A DNA stretch of 13,456 bases from the NCBI GenBank assembly GCA_003536545.1, contig DPZW01000132.1, forward strand, positions 1 through 13,456. Direction: 5' to 3'. Under the pieces are notes generated by a model. That model worked only from the letters and a program-made list of their open reading frames with translations, ran no database searches and was not told the DNA's origin. The stretch comes from Rhodospirillaceae bacterium (GTDB lineage: Bacteria > Pseudomonadota > Alphaproteobacteria > UBA11073). Both the position numbers and the translations under genes were made by a program. Below, in pieces: positions 7,704-13,456 of this stretch (positions are counted from its first letter, which is position 1; the number at the start of each line of letters is the position of its first letter).

Positions 7704-8680
7704 AAATCCTGACCGCAACATCGGAAAATATTGCTGCCGCCGCGAATGCGCTTTGCGCGGGCGATCTGGTCGCACTGCCCACCGAAACCGTTTACGGATT
7801 GGCTGCGAATGCAAGTGATGAATCCGCCATTCAAAAAATTTATGACACCAAGGGCCGCCCTGCAAATAATCCTCTGATTATCCATGTCGCCAATGCAGAA
7901 ATGGCAGAGCATTACGGCGTATTCAATGATGACGTGCGCGCGCTGGCCGCTGTGTTCTGGCCGGGGCCGCTGACACTGGTGATGCCCAAATCCAATGAAG
8001 GCCGCATGGTTTGCAATCTGGCAGCAACGCTGGACACCGTTGCCATCCGCGTGCCTGCCCATCCGGTCGCGCAGGCATTGTTGCTGGCATTTGACGGCGC
8101 GCTGGCCATGCCCAGCGCAAATCGTTCGGGCAAACTATCTCCCACCCAGGCCAATCACGTCGCCGATGCTTTTGCCGGATTTGATCAACCGAAAATTATT
8201 CTCGCCGGCGGCCGCGCGCAGGCAGGCGTTGAATCCACGATTGTGGATTGCACATCTTCGCCGCCGCGCATTCTGCGCCCAGGGTCGGTGACGATTGAAG
8301 AATTGCGCGCGGTGGTGCCGAATATTGAATCTTTTGTGACTTGTGAAATTAATCTGGATCTCACACCCGATGCCAAAGTCATCGCACCGGGCCTGCTACA
8401 CAAACATTACGCCCCGCAAACGCCGCTGCGTTTGAATGCTGCCGAAGTGTTTGAAGGCGAAGCCGTATTGGCTTTCGGCACAGAGCCTTTATGGACGCGC
8501 CGCGCCGTACAAATGCTAAACCTTTCGCCATCCAGCGATCTGGCCGAAGCTGCGCATAATTTATTCAGTCACCTGCATATGCTGGATCATGCAGGCGCAC
8601 GTAAAATTGCGGTCATGCCCATTCCCAATGAAGGCATTGGCATTGCCCTGAATGACCGGCTGCTGCGCGCCGCGAGTTAA
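7700..8680 (+). CDS. L-threonylcarbamoyladenylate synthase Sua5 (t6A37 tRNA modification)
   Basis: A 326-aa two-domain Sua5-type enzyme. It joins threonine, bicarbonate and ATP into threonylcarbamoyl-AMP, which the TsaD complex transfers to A37 of ANN-decoding tRNAs. The YrdC domain (about 1-200) shows PTETVYGLAANA (27-38), KGRPANNPL (51-59), WPGPLT (87-92), RVPAHP (117-122), MPSANRSG (137-144), ESTIVD (178-183) and RPGSV (193-197). The linker PGLLHKHYAPQTPL (230-243) and a Rossmann-like C-terminal domain mark it as Sua5 rather than the single-domain TsaC. The gene starts in an ATGA overlap with the exporter and ends overlapping the convergent acyl-CoA dehydrogenase gene by four bases (8677-8680). 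It is usually an essential function, so the shared transcript with LOG and the exporter is probably always expressed. Confidence 0.95.
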   Translation: MKILTATSENIAAAANALCAGDLVALPTETVYGLAANASDESAIQKIYDTKGRPANNPLIIHVANAEMAEHYGVFNDDVRALAAVFWPGPLTLVMPKSNEGRMVCNLAATLDTVAIRVPAHPVAQALLLAFDGALAMPSANRSGKLSPTQANHVADAFAGFDQPKIILAGGRAQAGVESTIVDCTSSPPRILRPGSVTIEELRAVVPNIESFVTCEINLDLTPDAKVIAPGLLHKHYAPQTPLRLNAAEVFEGEAVLAFGTEPLWTRRAVQMLNLSPSSDLAEAAHNLFSHLHMLDHAGARKIAVMPIPNEGIGIALNDRLLRAAS

Positions 8681-9843
8681 ATCTGGCAGCCTAATCCGCG
8701 CGCAACCTGTAGTCTGCGAATATTCGTGGTTCCACCACCAATTTCATAAAGCTTCACATCATTCAGAATACGCCCGATTTTAAACTCTTCCGTCATGCCG
8801 TTGCCGCCATGCAAAACGAGCGCACGGTTCGCCACATCTGTTGCCATAAGTGCGGCTGTTAAAAACACACCCGCGCAAATCCCGTTGAGATCCTTATCCT
8901 GTTTGGCCTGCGGGCCCAGCTGATCCAATAAATTAGCATAAGCATATAAAGCAGCGCGTTCGCGGGTAATATTTGCCTGCATATCTGCCAATTCAAATGC
9001 AACCGCCTGATTGTCGCAAATTCTTTTTCTAAATTGTTCACGATCACGCGTATATTTCAGGGCTTCATCCAGTGCTGCCTGAGCAAGACCCAAGGCCCCC
9101 GCAGAAAGCACCAGCCGTTCATAATTCAAGCCGCTCATTAAAATTCCACCGCCTGATCCTTCTGCACCTACTCTATTTTCTATCGGCACAAAACAATTGT
9201 CATATCTGATTTCATAAGTATCAGAGCCGCGCATGCCATTTTTGTGAATCTTTTGTCCGACAGAAAAACCTTCCATATCACGGGTAGTTAAGAACGCTGT
9301 GAGCCTCTCCCCTGTTTTTGCGTAAAGCAGAATAACATCCGCATTGCCGCCATTGGTAATCCATAATTTTGTGCCGCTGATTTGATAGCCGCCTTCTACA
9401 GGCTCTGCGCGGGTGTGCATGGACATTACATCTGACCCGGAATTGGCTTCACTCATTGCCAAGGCACCCACAAATTCTCCACTGGTCAATCTTGGTAGAA
9501 ATCTTTGTTTTTGTTCTTCACTTCCATTCAGGGCAATTTGATTAACACATAGATTTGCATGTGCGATATAACTTAAGCCAATTGAACCGGAAGCACGTGA
9601 AATTTCTTCAGCAATCACGCACTGCGCCAAATATCCCAACCCCAAACCACCATAGATTTCTTCTGCTGTAACACCCAGAAAACCCTGTGTGCCCATTTGC
9701 GGCCACGCTTCATCAGGAAATTTTTGTCTCTGGGATGAAGATGCGTCCATTGGCGCAATCACACCTTGTGCAAAATGATGAACGGCATCACGCAGTGGAA
9801 CCAGAATTCCAGTGCGGTCAAAAACGGATAAAATATCAGCCAT
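8677..9843 (-). CDS. Acyl-CoA dehydrogenase, isovaleryl-CoA dehydrogenase-like
   Basis: A 388-aa FAD-dependent acyl-CoA dehydrogenase. Isovaleryl-CoA dehydrogenase oxidises isovaleryl-CoA to 3-methylcrotonyl-CoA in leucine breakdown. The first family signature, AMSEANSGSD, is at 129-138, and WITNGG at 161-166 belongs to the FAD/substrate region. The catalytic base in this subfamily sits in the ERLVL stretch: here GLNYERLVLSAGALG with E242. The MCAD-type base position (IYEGT) is instead IGGGT (G370), as expected when E242 is the base. Downstream are DREQFRK (267-273) and LHGGNGMTEE (344-353). Length is typical. No other leucine-pathway gene is in the window, so the exact short branched substrate is not certain. 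A+T content is higher than its neighbours (241 G+C in 540 bases at 9181-9720, about 45%). The leader holds a hairpin over the ribosome site. Confidence 0.9.
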   Translation of the reverse strand: MADILSVFDRTGILVPLRDAVHHFAQGVIAPMDASSSQRQKFPDEAWPQMGTQGFLGVTAEEIYGGLGLGYLAQCVIAEEISRASGSIGLSYIAHANLCVNQIALNGSEEQKQRFLPRLTSGEFVGALAMSEANSGSDVMSMHTRAEPVEGGYQISGTKLWITNGGNADVILLYAKTGERLTAFLTTRDMEGFSVGQKIHKNGMRGSDTYEIRYDNCFVPIENRVGAEGSGGGILMSGLNYERLVLSAGALGLAQAALDEALKYTRDREQFRKRICDNQAVAFELADMQANITRERAALYAYANLLDQLGPQAKQDKDLNGICAGVFLTAALMATDVANRALVLHGGNGMTEEFKIGRILNDVKLYEIGGGTTNIRRLQVARGLGCQI

Positions 9844-9852
9844 AAAATTTTC

Positions 9853-9873
9853 CCCCTTAAGAATAAGGAGGTT
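9853..9873 (-). promoter_or_regulatory. Hairpin with anti-Shine-Dalgarno covering the dehydrogenase ribosome site
   Basis: On the minus strand CTCCTTA pairs with TAAGGGG across a TTCT loop (9870-9853): seven pairs with one G-T wobble. The right arm holds most of the AGGGGG Shine-Dalgarno that sits seven to eight bases before the ATG at 9843. The left arm, with its flank, reads ACCTCCTTA, identical to the anti-SD core of 16S rRNA. A leader arranged this way can hide its own ribosome site. Folding is deduced by eye only; function is inference. Confidence 0.45.
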
Positions 9874-9900
9874 CTAGCAGCCCCGGCGGGGTCTTTCAAA

Positions 9901-10863
9901 TTAAATTCTGCGGCTGTCCGCTTTTTCATCCAGCATCAGGCCGGGAGAGGCAACTGAATGCATGGCTTCCATCGCCACCTGCGTCAAAAATGACAATTGC
10001 TGTTGCAGAGTTTGCTGGCGAATGGGACTGCTGTCAAAGGCGGCCAGGGCCTGGCTCGCCACATCATTTTTTTGCTGCAATGGAATATTGGCAATGGCGG
10101 CAATATTGAAATTTGGGATCGGCTGATCCATCGCCAGATCATTGGCCTGCACCGGCAAAGCCAATGCAACGGCAGCCAGCGCAGGCGATTGCGGCAAGGG
10201 CTGCGCGGTTGGCGGCGTGGTAAAACTGACAGCTTTATCATCAAATTTTTTGGCAAAATTATTATAGATTTCACCCACGCTGCGCGCGCGGCCGCTGCGG
10301 TCATAAAAGATATTTTTATTCGCAGCGGCTTCTGTTGGCATAAAATCGGCTGCAATGGCATGCGGATTTTTTTCAAATGTCTTGAGGAATTTTCCGGCTG
10401 CGCCCGCGCCCATAAAATGCGCGAGGTAAAGCTCGGTCTTGCCCACTTCGCCTTTGATCTGGCTATCCAGTTGCGCTTCATTCGCCTTGGTGAATTCCGC
10501 CGCCATATAAGTGGCAATGGTGGGATCTTTGCGCAGATTTAAAATTTCCGCCTTCAGCGCGGGATCGGTCACGCGGCAATTCTGATCAATCGCGCAGGCA
10601 TATTTATCCAGGCCATAATTCGCGCCGTGATCGCGCACCATTTGCAGCCAGGTTTTTTCAATAAACTGGTAAAGACCCGTGGCCGAAGATGTCTTGGCCT
10701 TGGCATTGGGGTCAAAGCTGCTTTCAGTTTTGGCTTTGTCCAATAAAAAGCCGAAATCCACGCCCGTGCGGTCGCTGGCATATTTAATAGCAGCAACCAC
10801 CGTCTGCGGGGCCTGTAATTTACCCGCTAATTCCGCCAGATTTTGCAACCCACCCATTGTCAT
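9901..10863 (-). CDS. Lytic transglycosylase-like (SLT-domain) protein without signal peptide
   Basis: A 320-aa protein with a lysozyme-like SLT domain at about 20-165. The motif pattern is TESSFDPNAKAKTSSATGLYQF (46-67), with E47 as the expected catalytic acid, followed by the GLYQF block. LYLAHFMGAGAAGKFL (145-160) corresponds to the later conserved helix of the family. Such enzymes cleave peptidoglycan between MurNAc and GlcNAc. There is no N-terminal signal peptide or membrane segment, unlike housekeeping MltC/Slt proteins. Export by another route (flagellar or other type III-like, or phage-like release) would be needed, and no flagellar genes are in view. Residues 215-320 are Pro/Ala/Gln-rich and low in conserved features. 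The ATG at 10863 has AAGGGG seven bases upstream; a second ATG at 10857 is possible. It lies 57 bases before the dehydrogenase gene. Confidence 0.82.
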   Translation of the reverse strand: MTMGGLQNLAELAGKLQAPQTVVAAIKYASDRTGVDFGFLLDKAKTESSFDPNAKAKTSSATGLYQFIEKTWLQMVRDHGANYGLDKYACAIDQNCRVTDPALKAEILNLRKDPTIATYMAAEFTKANEAQLDSQIKGEVGKTELYLAHFMGAGAAGKFLKTFEKNPHAIAADFMPTEAAANKNIFYDRSGRARSVGEIYNNFAKKFDDKAVSFTTPPTAQPLPQSPALAAVALALPVQANDLAMDQPIPNFNIAAIANIPLQQKNDVASQALAAFDSSPIRQQTLQQQLSFLTQVAMEAMHSVASPGLMLDEKADSRRI

Positions 10864-10869
10864 TCCATA

Positions 10870-10926
10870 ACCCCTTGTGGGGTCAGTCTTGCAAGGACTG
10901 TGCCAAACCTGGGGTTTCAGACCCCA
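10870..10926 (-). promoter_or_regulatory. Leader with mutually exclusive hairpins over the transglycosylase ribosome site
   Basis: The 69 bases between the 76-aa gene and the transglycosylase gene hold three inverted repeats, read here on the minus strand. Stem A is TGGGGT-CTGAA-ACCCCA (10926-10910). Stem B is CAGTC-7-GACTG (10900-10884). Stem C is ACCCC-ACAA-GGGGT (10883-10870), whose right arm contains the AAGGGG Shine-Dalgarno. TGGGGTC (10926-10920) can also pair perfectly with GACCCCA (10884-10878), which would break A and C and free the ribosome site. No T-run follows any stem on either strand in a terminator position. That this acts as a switch is inference. Confidence 0.4.
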
Positions 10927-10932
10927 AAAAGG

Positions 10933-11163
10933 CTAAATCTGGGGATCGCGGCAATAGACGGCATGTACCGGCGCATCGCCAAAGCCATAGCGGACCACAG
11001 GTGTTGGCTCGACCGCATATTTGCGGGGATCCAGGCCGGGATTAAATTGATCTGCTGTGACGCCGACTGTATCGCCAAAACCAAAGCGATTTACAGTGCG
11101 ATCCGGCTGGATAGAAACGCGACGAATAATCTGGAGTTGCGGAGAAATGGTTTTTGCAGTCAT
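10933..11163 (-). CDS. Small hypothetical protein with duplicated R(F/Y)GFGD motif
   Basis: A 76-aa protein I do not recognise, with no signal peptide, membrane segment or Cys pair (a single C71). Its clearest feature is an internal duplication: RFGFGD at 26-31 and RYGFGD at 58-63, 32 residues apart and each preceded by a Val-rich beta-like stretch (TVN, PVV). The DNA of the two copies is also alike, CGCTTTGGTTTTGGCGAT versus CGCTATGGCTTTGGCGAT. ATG at 11163 is chosen as start because residues upstream in the longer open frame (to 11304) fall inside the PfkB-like gene and look like its shadow. There is no clear Shine-Dalgarno. It sits 52 bases after the PfkB-like gene and 69 before the transglycosylase gene, same strand, so it is probably co-transcribed. 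Coding status rests on the repeat, position and frame length. Confidence 0.6.
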   Translation of the reverse strand: MTAKTISPQLQIIRRVSIQPDRTVNRFGFGDTVGVTADQFNPGLDPRKYAVEPTPVVRYGFGDAPVHAVYCRDPQI

Positions 11164-11215
11164 TTGATTAGTTTGGCTTTCAAAAATTGCGAATGCGTAA
11201 CTAAAAGATATTTGT

Positions 11216-12142
11216 TTAGGAAATGCGTTCGGGTTCCGGCAAATCCGGCAGCCATTCTGCCAGGGTTTGATTTTGCACCATTGCATCCTGCGCCCCGAGC
11301 GCAAGGGTGGCCAGACTGGATGCCGCCGCTGCGCGCGCCAAGGCGCGTTGTTCCGGCAAACCTGCCTGCAGTGCAGTCATCAATGTGCCCAGCCAGGCTT
11401 CATGCGCGCCGGTGATATCTATGGCATCCACCTTCAGGCCGCGCCATAAATAGCCGCCTTGAAATGTGAAGACAAAAATTTCTGCCGGGCTATCCATGAT
11501 GGCCAGATAAAGATGATGGCGCAGCCCGTATTCCGCTGCCCATTCCTTGAATTCTTCGTGGCTGTGAAATGGTTTTTTGGCCAGTGCTTCCGCGCCAGCG
11601 CGGTTGGTAATCAGCCATGCGGCTGAAAGCAAGGTGGCATCATCCGGCAATTCCGCACCGCTGGTAAAATATAAATAACCCGTTGCCTCTGCCTGCCGCG
11701 CGGCGCGAAGCAGTGCGTAAGATTGTTCAGCGTTCGCCATCACATCCACCATGACATGATCATCCGATTTTAATTTGGGAATAATGTTCTCGGCGCGAAT
11801 GGCGGCTGCCATGCCGGTTGCCAGGGATGCCTGCATCGCACCACCTTTTTGCACGGCATAATGCGTGAGCGCAGTCGCGCCGGTTTGAGTGGTGACATTT
11901 TCCAGATTTAATTTTTGGGTTTGCAAATGCGAAATTAATTTTGTGCCGAATTCATCATTGCCGACCACGGCGCATAGCGCAACTTCATTTGCGCCTGCAC
12001 GGCGTGCCGCCACCGCCGCATTCACCGCACCGCCTGCCGGCCGCAGATGATAGGTATCGCCCACCAGCATCTTGCCCGGCTGTGGCAATTGATTGCCTGT
12101 CATGATCAGGCTCATGGATAACAGACCGAAACAATAAATCAT
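11216..12142 (-). CDS. PfkB/ribokinase-fold protein with degenerate catalytic motifs (possible pseudokinase)
   Basis: A 308-aa protein of the ribokinase/PfkB sugar-kinase family. The N-terminus follows ribokinase closely: an initial strand (YCFGLLSMSLI), LPQPGKMLVGDTYHLRPAGGAVNAAVAARRAGA (19-51) including the first PfkB signature region, then VVGNDEFG (59-66). The second half departs from an active enzyme. The NxxE motif that helps hold Mg2+ and phosphate reads N180-R-A-G183. The DTxGAGD signature, whose last Asp is the catalytic base, reads D242-ITGAHE248: the anion-hole Gly is His and the Asp is Glu. The alanine-rich C-terminal helices are kept. The frame is intact, so this is not simple decay. 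It may have become a binding or regulatory protein, or a weak kinase with altered chemistry. It lies 47 bases after the protease gene. No strong ribosome site is seen before ATG 12142. Confidence 0.85.
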   Translation of the reverse strand: MIYCFGLLSMSLIMTGNQLPQPGKMLVGDTYHLRPAGGAVNAAVAARRAGANEVALCAVVGNDEFGTKLISHLQTQKLNLENVTTQTGATALTHYAVQKGGAMQASLATGMAAAIRAENIIPKLKSDDHVMVDVMANAEQSYALLRAARQAEATGYLYFTSGAELPDDATLLSAAWLITNRAGAEALAKKPFHSHEEFKEWAAEYGLRHHLYLAIMDSPAEIFVFTFQGGYLWRGLKVDAIDITGAHEAWLGTLMTALQAGLPEQRALARAAAASSLATLALGAQDAMVQNQTLAEWLPDLPEPERIS

Positions 12143-12189
12143 GGGCTGTTATCTCATGTTTGCCGAAAAATGGGTACCCGACAATCTGC

Positions 12190-13443
12190 CTACTTTTTCT
12201 TCGGTGCAGGCGGCGGCGCAGGCGGTTTTTTCTCAGCCTTCGCCTCTTCCAGCGAAAGTGCGATAAAGCGCAGATCGCCCTTGCTATCCACCAGCATCAG
12301 AACCGTTTTACGCCCCTGTCGCCGCGCGGCGGCAATCAGCTCCAGCACCTCAGCAGCCGTTGTCACAGGCCGCTGGTTCAATTCCATCAAAACATCGCCT
12401 GCCTTGATATTTTTATCCGCCGCATCACTGCCGGATGTCACATCAGTGACGACAACGCCCTGTGTTTTTTTCGCCAGACCAAATTGTTGCCTGAGCGCAG
12501 GCGACATATTGCCCAGCGTCATGCCCAGCACCTGACCCTCGCCATCCTTGGCCGGTGCGCCATCTTCCGCGCGGCGGCCTTCGAGTGTGCCTTCTTTTTC
12601 CGCTTTCTCCAGCGAACCGATTTTCAGAACTTTGCTGAGCGTCTCGCCTTTGCGCCAGACGACAACGGGCACTTCCGCGCCGACTTCGGTTTCTGCGACC
12701 ACGCGCGGCAGGCGTGACATTTCCGGAATATCCTTACCGTTGAATGATAAAATCACATCACCCGGTTGAATTTCAGCCGCTGCCGATGGACCGCGTTCCG
12801 CAACCGATGCCACCAGCGCACCACGCGCTTTGCCAAGCCCAAGGCTTTCAGCAATATCAGGCGTCACTTGTTGGATGCGCACACCAATCCAGCCGCGCCG
12901 CGTGGTGCCGTATTGGGAAATTTGACTAACCACAGTTTTTGCAAGCTGTGACGGAATGGCAAAACCAATGCCAACGCTGCCGCCGGTAGGCGAAAAGATT
13001 GCCGTATTCACGCCGATCACTTCGCCGCGCAGATTGAACATGGGACCGCCAGAGTTGCCGCGATTGATCGCCGCATCTGTCTGAATGAAATCATCATAAG
13101 GACCGGCATTGATATTCCGTGCGCGCGCAGAAATAATCCCGGATGTCACAGTGCCGCCGAGGCCAAAGGGATTGCCAATCGCCAGCACCGGATCTCCCAC
13201 GCGCATCGCATCGCTATCACCGAAGACCACAGCCTTGAGTGGATATTTATCGGTTGGAATTTGCAAGACCGCCAAATCCGTTTTCGGGTCCGTGCCGATC
13301 AGTTTCGCAGTGATTGTATTGTTATCCTGTAAAATGATATTGATTTCATCCGCATCGGCAACAACGTGATGATTGGTCACGACCAAGCCTTTTTCCGCAT
13401 CAATGATAAAGCCAGAGCCCAATGATGCCTGGGTGCGTTTGGG
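12190..13443 (-). CDS. Do/DegP-family periplasmic serine protease, 5' end missing
   Basis: A partial gene of 417 visible codons encoding a DegP/DegQ/MucD-type (HtrA) protease and chaperone of the periplasm, which degrades or refolds damaged envelope proteins. From the first native codon (13443), the trypsin-like domain holds the complete triad: H26 in TNHHVV, D56 in TDLAVL, S131 in GNSGGP. PDZ1 spans about 165-260 (GWIGVRIQQVTPDIAESLGL) and PDZ2 about 295-395 (QFGLAKKTQGVVVTDV). The C-terminus is a Pro/Ala/Lys tail. The frame stays open through the adapter at the contig end, so the signal peptide and roughly the first 80-100 residues lie outside. The TTG at 13422 that begins the computed frame is Leu in the conserved SLGSGFIID, not a start. 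It heads the minus-strand gene row ending with the dehydrogenase. Confidence 0.95.
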   Translation of the reverse strand, partial: PKRTQASLGSGFIIDAEKGLVVTNHHVVADADEINIILQDNNTITAKLIGTDPKTDLAVLQIPTDKYPLKAVVFGDSDAMRVGDPVLAIGNPFGLGGTVTSGIISARARNINAGPYDDFIQTDAAINRGNSGGPMFNLRGEVIGVNTAIFSPTGGSVGIGFAIPSQLAKTVVSQISQYGTTRRGWIGVRIQQVTPDIAESLGLGKARGALVASVAERGPSAAAEIQPGDVILSFNGKDIPEMSRLPRVVAETEVGAEVPVVVWRKGETLSKVLKIGSLEKAEKEGTLEGRRAEDGAPAKDGEGQVLGMTLGNMSPALRQQFGLAKKTQGVVVTDVTSGSDAADKNIKAGDVLMELNQRPVTTAAEVLELIAAARRQGRKTVLMLVDSKGDLRFIALSLEEAKAEKKPPAPPPAPKKK

Positions 13444-13456
13444 AGATCGGAAGAGC
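13444..13456 (+). other. Illumina adapter remnant at the contig end
   Basis: The final 13 bases, AGATCGGAAGAGC, match exactly the common Illumina TruSeq adapter start. This is synthetic sequence left by untrimmed reads, not part of the genome. The protease coding frame runs into it and should be ended at 13443. Confidence 0.96.

Noticed and set aside
9881..9891. CCCCGGCGGGG palindrome as a transcription terminator
   Set aside because: Only a four-base stem, with no T-run after it on the minus strand and only TCTTT on the plus strand where no gene ends nearby.
10910..10926. TGGGGT-ACCCCA stem as a rho-independent terminator
   Set aside because: The T-run precedes the stem on the minus strand and A residues follow it on the plus strand, the wrong orientation for termination.
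11164..11304. Longer start (11304) for the 76-aa protein
   Set aside because: The extension lies within the 3' end of the PfkB-like gene and has no independent support.
13420..13422. TTG as the protease start codon
   Set aside because: It encodes the Leu of the conserved SLGSGF block just before the His active-site region; the real start and signal peptide lie beyond the contig end.

Overview
The window looks like a chromosomal piece of an uncultured alphaproteobacterium. It is fully coding-dense, at about 55% G+C outside one gene by partial hand counts. It carries a histidine kinase of the PleC/PdhS type, a short Rickettsia-length TrhO, a K+ channel ending in a zinc ribbon, and a Do-type periplasmic protease. 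No rRNA, tRNA, CRISPR array, insertion sequence or phage gene was seen. The last 13 bases are an exact Illumina adapter sequence, so the right end is a sequencing artefact and the protease gene there is cut at its 5' end.

Layout. (1) 94-2713, minus strand: four genes 40-52 bases apart, a probable operon in the order hypothetical protein, voltage-gated-type K+ channel, cytochrome b561, tRNA uridine hydroxylase trhO. (2) 2797-4971, plus strand: a two-TM, PAS-containing histidine kinase, divergent from block 1. (3) 4972-5733, minus: a phosphatidylserine-decarboxylase-like protein, convergent with the kinase with no base between the stops; its self-cleavage serine is a glycine. (4) 5896-8680, plus: LOG-family phosphoribohydrolase, MFS exporter and Sua5, overlapping by 10 and 4 bases, so one translationally coupled operon. 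(5) 8677-13443, minus: DegP/Do protease (partial), a PfkB/ribokinase-fold protein that has lost catalytic motifs, a 76-aa protein with a duplicated R(F/Y)GFGD motif, a lytic transglycosylase-like protein without signal peptide, and an isovaleryl-CoA-dehydrogenase-like enzyme.

Functionally the set mixes tRNA modification (TrhO, Sua5), envelope upkeep and signalling (protease, transglycosylase, kinase, channel, b561), and metabolism (acyl-CoA dehydrogenase, LOG). The most notable points are two apparent pseudoenzymes (Psd-like S->G, PfkB-like D->E and E->G) and two consecutive minus-strand genes whose Shine-Dalgarno (SD) sequences lie inside predicted leader hairpins. One of these leaders carries a perfect anti-SD sequence.
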